From NCBI GenBank assembly GCA_047967505.1, contig CM106538.1: DNA of 64,000 nucleotides, one strand, 5' to 3'. This DNA comes from Dipteris shenzhenensis. Its lineage: Eukaryota > Polypodiophyta > Polypodiopsida > Gleicheniales. Each line of letters starts with the position of its first letter. Position 1 is the first letter of the stretch. Position numbers and translations under genes: made by a program. Below the pieces are notes generated by a model. The model had not been told where the DNA came from. It saw only the letters and a program-made list of their open reading frames with translations, and ran no database searches. Below are positions 48,004-58,138 of the stretch, one piece after another.

Positions 48004-48854
48004 GTATAATTGTTTGGAGAGATAGTTAGATACCCCAAACTCTTACATAAAGGAAATACAGTGTCTATCGCTTTAAAAAATAGCATTCGAACATATTCAG
48101 ATCATAAATGCATCATGAGCATTTACCAAAACTGTCAAACTATAGGAGTTAAGTGCTCCAAAGGTAAGACTAAAAAATGCCTCAGATCACTTCCAATGGT
48201 CAAACATCCAAAAGACCAAAGATAACTAAGATAATAATGAAACTTTCTAGAACTTAACCATTTTCAATGGTTCACCTTAGAAGCATATATCACTGTTACC
48301 CCCAAATTGAGTAGTTTGAAATTGGAGAGTGCACTTGAAGTTGAAGAGAAAAGATTTGAGAGGGCTTTCAAAGGCAAATGGAAGCTCTTATTGAGGACTA
48401 CTTCCAACAAAGAGGATTGCCAAAACAGCGTGCAACATTGCTCATGACAGTAGCACCTTCTCTGACTAGTATTTTTCTTATTTCTCCTTATTCTAGCAAG
48501 CATTTTAGCTCAAATTTCATGAGCAGCAAGCTCATAGTGTTGCCCATCCATGGCTAAGAGGAATTGGTGAAATATCACATTAGTAGGTGGAATTGATTGA
48601 AAGTTTGGTGAGCAGAGATCATATCGGCACAGGCTGTAGAGAGCATCTCTCTCTAACTGCTTGGTGTCAAAGGTGCACCCAAAGTAGAGGAAACTTCAGC
48701 TCAGAGTGCTCTGGGAATGGTCGCTTAATGGAGGAGAACGGAGCTAAGCAAAATCTGGAGAGAAAGAGGGCAGAAATGAAGAAGAAGATGGAGGGTGGAG
48801 AAGAAGATGATGAGGTGTCATATTGAAGCTACAATGGGCTAGGGACTCAAGGAG

Positions 48855-48866
48855 GCTCTGATACCA
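48855..48866 (-). promoter_or_regulatory. primer-binding site (initiator Met tRNA), minus strand
   Basis: TGGTATCAGAGC on the minus strand, two bases from the LTR that begins at 48869. Confidence 0.93.
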
Positions 48867-48868
48867 AA

Positions 48869-49220
48869 TGTTGGAACTTGGGTAGAGAGGAGAGCTTCAT
48901 CATGGATGTAGTGAGAACACATGAGATATTCAAATGGATGTTCTATTCATTGTGAGAGGGAAGTCCCTCTTTTATAGAAACGGAGAGAGGGTGTCCTAAA
49001 TCAATGGCACCTCTCCTACATCAATGGAGGTAGCTCCTAAATCATAGGAACTCCACAATCATAAGCACCACCCCATGTGGGGGCCTTTGCATTACATCAT
49101 CACTTGTGTCATGGTCTATGGCACTAAGTGTGCCTCTTCTACACACACACACACAACCATATGACTCCTAGTGGATGCACACATGCACCTAGCAAGCCCT
49201 TGATCACATATATCCCAACA
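48869..49220 (-). repeat. 5' LTR of the H3-splitting element
   Basis: 352 bp, TGTTGGAACTTGG...ATATCCCAACA, next to the primer site; the CA repeat is short here (49140-49155). Confidence 0.93.
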
Positions 49221-49503
49221 AACAGTAGGTATTTTTGAAGATGAAAACTTATACGCGATCCACACCAAAGGAGTAACAGTGATGGACAAGGATCTTGCAC
49301 TCGCCAAGCGCATCCGCTCTGATCCCTTCCTTAGGGCATAGATGTTCTGCTTAGGTTCACTTGGTGTAATTTGAATCATTTTGTAAATCTCTACCCTTTG
49401 AGGCCAATTAATGAAAGATATTTTTATGTTCTATTACTATTCCCATTCCATCACTGTATGCAAGTTCAATGTAAATTTGAGTGGTTAGATGAAGTTTTTT
49501 CGA

Positions 49504-49682
49504 TGTGGCGTAGAAGGCAAAAGTGCTTAGCATCGTGCGGAAATCCTAGAAATGCAAAAACTTGCCATGGTGCATATGGATCTTGTTTGAGTTGGTCAAA
49601 CAAGCTCCATACACCCCATGGCAAGTTTTTTCATTTTTGGGCTTCCCGTGCGATGCTGAGCACTTTTGCCTTCTACACCACA
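49504..49682. repeat. long inverted repeat (hairpin) between convergent genes, copy C
   Basis: The 32 bases at 49504-49535 pair with 49651-49682 with two mismatches. The inner arm AACTTGCCATGG at 49559-49570 pairs with CCATGGCAAGTT at 49616-49627, and pairing runs to a short GTTGG loop near 49592. The motif GCGTAGAAGG.AAAAGTG.T is shared with copy A. The position between the H3-like stop (49341) and the convergent stop (49910) equals that in A. Confidence 0.92.
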
Positions 49683-49909
49683 GTGAGATTCTTACTAGAT
49701 TGCTAAAAAATGACCATTATAGTGCAAAGAGTTATCTAATAGCATGCTTTTGAATAGAATAATGAATGAAAATATTAATACCAACAAAAATTAAAGCTAC
49801 ACAATACAATGACAACATAAAATAAATGTTGTCAAAGAATGTCAAATGGAACACTATAGAAAAAGTATATCTGTATTCCTATAAAATAAAAGTTATGTAC
49901 AATAAGGCT

Positions 49910-50500
49910 TCACAGCCTGTGTTTCTTCTCTCTTGCATCTAAAACATTGAGAATATTGGGCTTTGAATTCCCAAATAGGTGCCTAGGTCTAAACCTAGTC
50001 GATAGAGCACCAAGGCGCTTGTCTTGCTGCCAGGGGCATGGTCGCTGCCATCAATGCCATAGCTTGAAAATTCATTCCAAAAGCATTGAGGGTAGCAATG
50101 CAATTCACCAAAATGACCTTGTCAGCATTCTGATTGATGTTAGCATGACCAATCACCCATGACAAGGCCTTGCACTTCAAGAGGTCCTCTGTGCCTCGTG
50201 GCAAAATCTTTTTGTGAATAACCACAAAGCGCCCTTCTGCTTGGCCGAGGTAATGTGCAAGTGAGTGATCTCGAGCGAAGATACCGTGAACAAGGCATGT
50301 TGAGATAAGAAGAGGTCGACCTCAAATGCCTTCTGCAATAATCCAACATTATATTAAAAGGCCAATAAAGCAAAATTATACCAAGAGAGAATAATTTCAA
50401 AACTCATAGTTTCTTACTAATATGGAGTCGTCAGGATTGATCCCTTCCTCTTTGTCTTTAGAGCCAAATGTAAACTTCATGGCCATGCCCACATCCTTTG
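49910..50500 (-). pseudogene. convergent gene of unknown function, copy C
   Basis: Last exon 50332-49910 after a TTATTGCAG acceptor: KAFEVD, then in shifted frames DHSLAHYLGQAEGRFVVIHK, LKCKALSWVIGHANINQNAD, KVILVN, LNAFGM, GNSKPNILNVLDA and REKKHRL before TGA. The previous exon ends at about 50418, before a strong donor GTAAGAAAC, with EEGINPDDSIL, matching EEGIEADDA of copy A. At least two frameshifts damage it. The conserved exon border shows that this was a spliced gene in both copies. Confidence 0.65.
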
Positions 50501-50639
50501 CAATCTTATCCTTGTATGATTACAATCTTCTTTTAGAGATCTCAATAACGGAAGACAAATGGAAAAATGGTGAGAGGGGGAAAGCACACAAGAGAGAGTG
50601 GACACTCGTTTGGTGGGTGTAGAACACCCTAATCTTCTA

Positions 50640-52235
50640 TGTTATCCATATATATATGTATTTGAGTATTGTACATAGCCGGGGTTAAGGCACAGTGGCC
50701 TTTAACCCCCACAACCTCCCACTTAAAGGACAATGAGAGGCCTATGTGCCTTTAAAGGAGAACAACCAATGGACATGTACTATCCAATGCCCATCAATTG
50801 ATGCACGACAATACTCAAACCATTGACTAGGTAGACTCTTCGTCATCATATCTACAGGGTTATCGTCTGTATGAACATTGAAAAGCTCTATGTGCTTGTC
50901 CTCAAGTACCTCCCTGATGAAATGGTACCTGACCTCAGTGTGTTTGGTCTTTCCATGAAAGACCGAATTTTGTGCTAGCTGAATTTAGCACTCATGGAAT
51001 CACTATGCAATGTTGGTACACCTGTATAAATCCGCAAATCTCCTAGTAGCCAATCAAGCCATATAGCCTCCTTGGAACCCTCTATAGGTGCAACATACTC
51101 AGCCTCTGTGTGTGGTAGACAAAGCAATGCACGTCTATGCATGAGACATCCACGACACTGCACCACCTGCAAAGGTGAACATGTCATAACCAGAAGTGGA
51201 TCTCTTGCTAACCACATGCCTGCATAGTCTGAATCTTGGTACCAAAGTGCATGCATCTCTCCTCTGCTTGTGCGCTCGTGATCCAAGTTGAGAGCTCCAC
51301 CAGTAGCGTTGCCAATCGTCTTCACCAAGATCCGCAATACCAACTTTACGATGCTATCAATATGTGAGAGAACCTTCTTGATGCTTAGTGACAAGAGCTT
51401 TACGGCTTTTGGATGCAGCCTAATATGACGTTGCTGGAGTAGAAGAGCTTGCAAAAATCAGCTTGAAGAAAGCTATCTGTTTGCTCGAGATATGATGGAA
51501 ATAGTGCGGAAATAAGAGGGGTAGAAGAGGACTAGAGGCTTGATAAGTTGTTGAAGGCTTGATAACTTATCAAATAAGCTCTCCTTCTCTTATCAATGAA
51601 AAGAAATTATCCCTTGATAAGCGTTGTTGAACCTGCTCATCTGCTCCACCATAGCTCAAACAAACCGAAGAATGCATTTGGAGGGTTTGAATACTCTATA
51701 GCCACCTTTGGAGACCAATTCGTTGCCGAATTTTTTTGGGCTAAATCTCCTTCTTATCAAGTGGCCATTTGTGACAGGAAGAGTAACTTGTAGCGAATTT
51801 CTTCCAAGGGCCGTCTTTACTCGTTTGAAGAGGCTTGTAGGGAAGCTTTGAAAGAAAGGCTTATGGACTAGATCAAGGGATAGAGGAGAATGGCGAAGCA
51901 AGAGGAGAGAGGCGGCCCGTCACATGTAGCAATTCGTGACAGAGACGAAGGTCTCTGTTTTTTTTTTCAAGAGAAAGAGAACCTTAGTCAAAGAGATAAG
52001 GCCCTCCAAAAATTTGACTCCCAAATACCACTCTCAAAGTACTATTTGAAGCTCCCTTTTCAAAATCTGAGTCGATGGCTCCTGTAGCTCTCTTCCCAAC
52101 AATTTTATTGAGAAGTACCTCTCAATCTCAAGTTCTTGTGGAGCATAGCAAGAGCTCTGATACCACTAAAATGTGAATAGCAATTCTAACACATACAATA
52201 GCACCAACAATTGAATATACACGGAAGCTCATGAA
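50640..52235 (-). pseudogene. internally deleted copia element, minus strand
   Basis: From right to left: LTR remnant 52166-52235; primer site 52154-52165 (TGGTATCAGAGC on the minus strand); non-coding leader 51480-52150; RNase H 51454-50975 with YQDSDYAGMWLARDPLLVMT, LPHTEAEYVAPIEGSKEAIW and VPTLHSDSMSA; and, to the left, a purine-rich stretch followed by TGTGGGGGTTAAAGG at about 50717, the likely 3' LTR start. Gag, integrase and reverse transcriptase are missing between leader and RNase H. It separates elements C and B. Confidence 0.75.
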
Positions 52236-52254
52236 AAGACAAGAGGATTGAGCC

Positions 52255-52395
52255 TACTTTAAGAGCCCCTAGTAGAGCAAGAATCTGCATCGGAGACCGA
52301 TGACCCAGACTCAGAATTATGGTCCTTGTCCCCCCTCATTATTGATGGAGAAGAGTACGTATTCCTCCATGACATAGAGATTCTTTTTGGACTAT
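52255..52395 (+). pseudogene. convergent gene fragment, copy B
   Basis: The plus strand reads EPLVEQESASETDDPDSELW and SLSPLIIDGEEYVFLHDIEI. It matches the acidic part of the convergent gene in copy A (35720-35590, minus). Copy A has a stop (YSSMT then stop) where B reads on, so B preserves a better version of this exon. Confidence 0.75.
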
Positions 52396-52449
52396 GAGAG
52401 CATATTGTGGTCAAAATAAGCAATATATTTATTTCATATTTGTATACAA

Positions 52450-55400
52450 TTACACCATAGCTTCTATTGGTGGTTGGACCCATCTGCTCCCTTCTCTCAC
52501 TCTAGCTTGCAATCAATGTGCGACTCCTCGACTCCCTATGGATGCTTTCCAAGCACTATGCCTTCTATTTTTTGATACCATTTGAACTGCTTTTGCAAGT
52601 TTTGATGCCTTTGCTTTTTCAGACTTTAAAGTCCTTCCTAGTAAACATCTAAAAAACCAGTCAAACATCTCATGCAATGCATTGCTGCAAGTGACACCCC
52701 ACCATGCCTTGAGTTCTTGAAGTAGGCTTCCTTGGCTCTATAATGCGACTTCTCCATGCCTTGTGTATTCCAAATGGACAAAGGACCCCAATTTTGTACA
52801 AACCATGGTATGTGTGCATAGAGAATATGCTGCAAACATGATGAGAATCATTTCAGCAGCAAAAACTGTTTATAAAGCAAGTGCTAAATATTACGATGGT
52901 GCCAATATTACCATGTAATGCATAATGTGTGACTCCCCCCATGCTTTCACCATTAATTGCATAAACTCTTTCACAGCCATCCTGAACCTTTCATAATACA
53001 TCTCATCGATTTGAACCTAGTGAAGCATTCAACATTGTCTATGTTCTTTTTGGTATCGTAGCCGTGGTAAACTTGTGAGGGTGGCTTTCTTTGTTCTCAT
53101 AGATTCTCTGAAGTTTGTGATATTGTACAACCTCCATGACTACATCAGTGGGCAAACAAAACAACCTCCTCTATGATTTGGCTCTTTTTGGCATGCATCC
53201 ATTGTTTTGAAATGAGGCTAGAGAATCCACTCTTAGTTGATAACAATTATAAATGCATTGGTGGCTTAGCATAATGATTCAATGAAAGATATCTTGATGA
53301 ATATAGATTGTGAATTGAGTAATTCAAATAAAAAATGGAGTGTTAGAGACAATTAGAAAAAATGATCCGAGATGTAGAGTCTATGTAGCTTTGTGCACCT
53401 AACTTGAGAGAGTACACATATGTACTTTACACACAGAACTGCGCGTACTTAATAAGAAGTTGTATTTGCATCTTGTTTATGCTTGGAATTTAATTCTGTA
53501 AGAAGTATCCGCATGGTGCATTACAGAAGCTGAGAAGTTGCTGTCAGAGATGGGATTCCATGGAGGACATGTCAAACTTAAGGAGGATAAGAAAATGTCT
53601 GGGGCAACAGAGAATCTTCCTACAAAAGTGTCCATGGGTGGAGGGAAGGCAAGGAGATTCCTATCGAACCACAATCTCGACAAAGATAAACATACATTAT
53701 CTCAAAGTAGTTTGGGTTGGGAATACTGGAAAGCATTGTGTGAATGCACGACCAATAAGGCTTCTCATCCTCAAGTAGCAACTTTGAGAGCTAAAGTTGG
53801 ACAAAGGTAGATGCATTGATAAGTGGGATGGGTAAGATGGGATCCCACTTTGGATCCTTCTTATCGAGATTGGGAGCTTGCATTTGACTACAAGATAAAA
53901 TGCCATTCTCCCATTGTAAGTCACCCTTTTGCTTACACTGCGAATACATGCAATAAAGGCATGTGTTCATTGCATTTGCCCCTGTATCACAAGCATGCAA
54001 GCACTTGAGGGTTTTCAAATCACCAACAAGATGCCATTCAACTTGAAAGGTTCCATGGCCATCGACTGTCAATGTTTGCCCTTCCTCTTGTCTTCGGATC
54101 GTCAATGGGATTCCTGTTCTATCTAGAACCCACTTCAATGTCTCATGGCACTCTTTCAGAGTCTCAAATGCTGCAAGCCACCATATATCTTTCTCTGATT
54201 GCACTGAGAAATCTTGCTCTACTTCTTCATTCCCTTGAACAAAGACTAAGGCTTTATTCATAATGCAAATGCTGACTCTCTCTAACTTGTGTTCTTTCAC
54301 CAATTATGCTTCATCCATTTTGATGACAAATATGAGCTTTCCATTACAATCTGTACAACAAAAGAGAGAAACCGTTAGGATAAACATGATATAGGAAATG
54401 AACTAAGTAAAGTGCAATGCTATAATGGATTTCCTCTTACCATCCTCTCTCATGCCATAGAATTTGACCATTGCTTGTTGCAGTTTCTCAACATCTAAGT
54501 AGACAATCTAAGTAGACATTGTTGAAAGCATTCATCTCAAAGGTTTGCAAGCCAGATTTCTTTTTACTCTTCCAAGTCATTGTGCCCCTTACGCAATGGG
54601 ACCCTCCAAGTATTTCTCTTGCACATTGGTTTGTTTATTACCGTGCACATCTCACAGACTAAGGTATGGATAGGGGCACTATAGGCTTCTTATACTTTCC
54701 TAAAATTGCAGACTTGAAAATGTTGAAAATAGATGTGTAAGCTTCACGACTTGCACTAACAATATCACAAGCTGCAAGCATCTCCTTTGCATCCATGATA
54801 TCCTTAAAGTCCATACCTCTTCAGCAACTTGCACACGTAGGCGCTTATGTCTTGGGTCCCTTAGTATCCTCATGACATCGCTTGACTTCAATAAACTAGC
54901 TAGAGCATATGAACAGTCAATATCATCCCCGTCCGTTCTTCCCATTACATCTTCCATGAAGTTCCTAAAGAAGAACACAATAAAAACTTAGTCACAAACA
55001 ATGTAGCATAAAAGAGGTTTATCTCATTAGAACATTTGATAACCAACCTTGTAGCTCGGACTCTTCTCTTTCTAGCACCACCAGTGGGTGCCAATGCATC
55101 CATGTTATGTAAGTACCTTCTTTTCCTCTCCTTCAATTTCAAAGGTGTTTCTTTGATCTTTTGCACTCGTTCTTCTGCCCTCTCTCGTTCCTTCTCTACG
55201 ACTCGTCGAACTTGATTGTATATAGATCTTTCCAAGCCTTTTTTGGACTCAGCTAGCTTACAGAGTGACTCTTCTAATTTATGTCGCTCCAAGTCCAATG
55301 CATTTTGCTCCAAGTCCAATGCTTTGGCTTTATCATGAAGATCATGGTTCTTCCTTTGAAGATCCTGCATAGAGTTATGCATTGCAACAATGGTACTATT

Positions 55401-55745
55401 TCCTAAATGTTCTAGCATCTCTGCTTGGGCTCTACGCATCTCGCTTGCTTGCATAGCCATTGACTGAGCATTGTTTAACCGATTGCAATAACCAAGCAAC
55501 CCCGCATGTCCATTTGCAATGAACCGAACTAGTTCATGCATTGTATGGAAAGGAGGGCTCTTTTGGTTGGCAGGATATAAAGGATACAAGGATCCTTCTA
55601 CCCAAAGGTCGAGATGCTTCTTTCCTCGCGAACGAAGACTTTGGATTTTGGAAGCTTCCCTCAATCCTAGACTACGTGTGCTTGCATATTCAGCCTCCAA
55701 CTCTAAGTGAACCTGGTACTTGGAGACATCCTCGAATGGTGCCAT
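52450..55745 (-). pseudogene. element B transposase-like gene (best-preserved exon 1)
   Basis: Exon 1 (55745-55048) is open from MAPFEDVSKYQVHLELEAEY through the coiled coil to RVRATR. The intron has AAG/GTTGGT and TTCTTTAG borders, and exon 2 begins at 54964 (NFMEDVMGRTDGDDIDCSYA). Later, on the minus strand at 54303-53830, are FVIKMDEAQLVKEHKLERVS, DGHGTFQVEWHLVGDLKTLK and ANAMNTCLYCMYSQCKQKGD. The block at 53400-53818 is inverted. The final part (52840-52450) has SIWNTQGMEKSHYRAK. Frameshifts occur in exon 2. The candidate acidic residues and the CxxC are visible, but the family remains unassigned. Confidence 0.62.
53400..53818 (+). repeat. locally inverted block within element B
   Basis: This segment matches A 33095-33345 in the same direction as A, although B as a whole runs the other way. 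It also keeps about 160 bases that A lacks, coding on the plus strand for EAEKLLSEMGFHGGHVKLKE and, further on, LSQSSLGWEYWKALCECTTN. Confidence 0.8.
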
Positions 55746-55799
55746 GACTAAAGGAGTGTAGAGAAGGAGAAGGTGTCGAGATGCAAGCTTGAAGGAGCA

Positions 55800-56262
55800 G
55801 CACGCAAGAAGAGGGAGAGCGAGAAGGAGGAGGAATGAGGAAGGGAGGACCAATAGTTGAAGAGGAGGAAAGGGGGGCGGACCAGCAGATGTGGAGGGTG
55901 AGGAGGAGTAGGTGTGGAGGAGGAGGAAGGGAGGAGGGAGGAGCAGGAGGGAGGGGGGAGAAGGAGCAGGAGGGAGGGGAGAGGAGGAGGGAGGGGGAGG
56001 GGAGGAGGAGTGGGCGTGGAGGAGGGAGGGAGGGAGGGAGAGGGCAGGAGGAGCAAGCATAGAGAAGAGAGGAAGGGAGGGGAAGAAGCAGGAAGGGGGA
56101 GGAGGGAGTGAGGAGAGGGGACGAGGAGGGGAGGAGAGGGGAGGGGGAGGGGGGAGGGAGGAAGGGGGAGGAGGAGGGAGGGGGAGGAGGGAGTGAGGAG
56201 GAGGAGTGAGGGAGGGGAAGGGAGGAGGGGGAGGGAGGAGAGAGAAGGAGGGAGGGAATTCA
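55800..56262 (-). repeat. GA-rich low-complexity leader of element B
   Basis: Complement of the CT-rich leader of element A. Long Gly/Glu/Arg frames on the plus strand and Pro/Ser/Leu frames on the minus strand are artefacts of composition. Confidence 0.9.
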
Positions 56263-56466
56263 AAATCCGAATTTTAAATTTTGAATTTTTTGGTTCCCAC
56301 CTAGAAGTAAGAGTTGTGTAAGAGGTGGGATCACTTTTGGGCTTAACCCACCAAAGTGAGAGGGGGTTAGGACTTTTTAGGACCTACTATGGCCCTTTCA
56401 TTAGGACTAATGCATTTCTTAAGCCATTCCTTATGAGGCCCTTTTAAGACCGCAATTCTTCCCTAA

Positions 56467-57540
56467 TGCCAAACTTACATGTCAAAAGTGGAAGGCTTTT
56501 AAGCACTCTCCCTTATCCAAAAATGTAATGACCCTTGGCCATTTAATATATTACATAGCACTAACACAAAACCATGACATTCATCCTTTATTCCCTTGAG
56601 CTTGTTTACTCCCATTCATCCATGTCATTTCATGTACTCAATAAACCAATCCACTATTAGTCAAATACTTAGCACAATGATATACACCAAATGATTAGCC
56701 AATAATGCTAAGTAATGGTCTTTACAATCAACTATCCATTAATTTGAGTATTTCTAAATGACATCACCCATGATACTTTATTAATGGCACACGTTTAGTT
56801 AGGCGTCTCTGACTAAACCAAAGTATTAAATAGAACCCCTGCCATGTCTAGTGCAAGTCTATGAATACTTTGTCATTTCGAACAAGAGCTTTGAGAAATA
56901 CGTTCTTGTAACATTAGCATATGAGCTCGAGGTCGTATGAGCCGTGTAGTGTGTTGGCCAGGTCGCTCTATGGGAGGTGCTGGTACCATCGGGTATTACT
57001 ACAGCTAGCTTTGGGGAACATTTGTAGGTTAATGGAGGAGTTTCTAAAGCTCTCTGTTGATGGAGTTGAGCTGCACCTGGGTGAGGTTTGGCCACAGCTG
57101 GACATGGTCGTCGCTAAAGGAGATGGAGAGGACAATACAGACAATGGTAGCCATAGCTATAATCCTTCACTTGTTGATGAAACTAGCATTGAAGCTCACA
57201 ATAAGTTCCCAAAGAAAAACTAGACACAGTTGCTTTGCTTGACCTCTCTATCGAAAAAGAAGAAAACGAACCTTACACCTCTCAAAATACCTTACCGAAG
57301 GAAAGGACCTCAATCTTGCAATGTTATTCGTACTCACAGAGACCTAGGAATGAACATTACAAACTCTCACAAAACTAGAGAAAAAAAATAAACTCTCTTA
57401 AGTGGAAAACTAAATAACTCTCTTTAGACAAAAACTCTCTAAGAACTCTCAAAAGCTCTCAAACTTGCAAGACCATGAAGATGGAAGGAACTCTCTCTCT
57501 CTCTCTCTCTCTCTGAAGATCTCTCGTAATCTCTCAAGAA
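56467..57540. other. no gene seen
   Basis: AT-rich sequence with short frames and a (CT)13 stretch at 57489-57514. Confidence 0.5.
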
Positions 57541-57549
57541 AACCGACAT

Positions 57550-58020
57550 GGAAAATGCCTCAAGGGAAATTAGGTAAGGGTGGATGGGATACCCAACTTC
57601 ATCATGTGCTGTGGGCATATCGAACTGCTTACAAGGTCACCACAAATCTTATACCCTTTTGTATGGCCTTCAATTTGGAAGCAGTTGTTCCCTTAGAATT
57701 CATTATTCCAAGCCTTTGTATTGCTACCAAGCTTCACTTCGATGAGTCAAAAGCAATCAAGGGATGATTGCATCAGCTAAGCCACCTAGATGACTTATGC
57801 CTCTGAGCAGCCTGGTCACAACAAGTGATATAATGTAGGAGAAAGGCATGGCATGGTAGGCACATTGTGCCTAAGCATTTGAACAAGGATATGCTCTTCT
57901 TATTCTACAATGCTAAGTTGGGCCCTCTCAAAATAAATTTCAAATTGGGAAGAAATAGTCCCTACCGATTAGGTGAAGTCTATCCTAATGAGACAGTTCA
58001 ACTAGAAGATTTGTAAGGGA
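57550..58020 (+). pseudogene. gypsy integrase C-terminal fragment
   Basis: LHHVLWAYRTAYKVTTNLIP, then FNLEAVVPLEFIIPSL, a stop after the SKAIKG stretch and, further on, YNAKLGPLKINFKLGRNSPY. The WAYRTAYKVTT block is typical of the gypsy integrase end in plant Tat/Athila-type elements. It is interrupted at 58028 by a small LTR element. Confidence 0.82.
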
Positions 58021-58027
58021 ATGTATT

Positions 58028-58138
58028 TGTAAGAAATCGGAAGCCTTGATTCACTCACGAAACTTATGCATGTAAATCAAATTCCACTTTCCCAATGTCT
58101 CCACTCACAAACTCTAATATGACAAAATGCCTGCTACA
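58028..58138 (-). repeat. 3' LTR (111 bp)
   Basis: Shares with the right LTR the stretches CTTATGCATGTAAA, CAAATTCCACTTTC and ATATGACAAAATGCCT. Confidence 0.88.

Larger units (their letters stand above)
46855..49220 (-). mobile_element. complete non-autonomous LTR retrotransposon inserted in the H3-like gene
   Basis: Left LTR 46855-47231 and right LTR 48869-49220 are clearly alike. They differ by scattered changes and a longer CA repeat in the left copy. A minus-strand primer site (GCTCTGATACCA on the plus strand, 48855-48866) lies two bases inside the right LTR, and a purine tract lies inside the left LTR (47232-47245). The target duplication is GACAG at 46850-46854 and AACAG at 49221-49225. 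The interior codes only for gag-like shreds, including a zinc knuckle. With no pol genes it must have used another element's enzymes. Its outer LTR bases at 46855 read CATTGG instead of TGTTGG. Confidence 0.93.
45878..49341 (+). pseudogene. divergent histone H3-like gene (copy C), split by an LTR retrotransposon
   Basis: The start MARVKQTAKPIG resembles the H3 N-terminus (ARTKQTARKSTG). After a non-matching stretch (about 45915-46505, possibly intron or a divergent tail), 46510-46854 gives a basic segment (TKKAPRCKRPPRHTHQT), then GVKALQEIPKFQTIVDNFIP and CVPFQRNIN. After a one-base frameshift near 46785 come YKDDVGFTLGTMGAIQEEME and QMT. The LTR element intervenes at 46855-49220. The frame resumes at 49226 after the 5-bp duplication: [38 protein letters not shown], stop 49339-49341. 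The MDKD motif and the extended end are shared with copy A and not with canonical H3, so the two form one divergent family. Relation to CENH3 is open. Confidence 0.85.
44854..50620 (+). mobile_element. element C: deleted relative of A, with H3-like gene, hairpin and convergent gene
   Basis: It opens TTA then GGGGAGAATCGGGGTCTC and AAAAGGGCCTCGTAAGG. The first transposase-like exons are deleted: the sequence jumps from the terminus (to about 45010) to the part matching A 33355-33935 (CAAATGGATGAGCTTTATTA at 45047, CTCTGTCCATTTGGAATACT at 45272). Next come the H3-like gene (45878-49341, split by an LTR element at 46855-49220), a hairpin (49504-49682) and the convergent minus-strand gene (49910 to about 50500). 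The order equals that of element A. The right terminus is not found. Confidence 0.62.
52240..56463 (-). mobile_element. element B: minus-strand relative of A and C
   Basis: The right end, read on the minus strand, is TTAGGGAAGAATTGCGGTCT, the same terminus as A. Then come the GA-rich leader (56260-55800), the transposase-like gene (55745 to about 52450) and, after a deletion that removed the H3-like gene, hairpin and last convergent exon, a stretch at 52395-52255 matching A 35590-35720. A block at about 53400-53818 is inverted relative to the rest. The left side is cut by the copia element. Confidence 0.7.

Noticed and set aside
49371-49753. 111- and 63-codon plus-strand open frames
   Set aside because: They lie over the long hairpin and have no similarity to known proteins.
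55748-56263. Pro/Ser/Leu frame on minus and Gly/Glu/Arg frames on plus
   Set aside because: Low-complexity GA/CT stretch, the mirror image of element A's leader.
57465-57540. Start of a Ser-rich protein
   Set aside because: The open frame begins in a (CT)n microsatellite; only the integrase part from about 57550 is meaningful.
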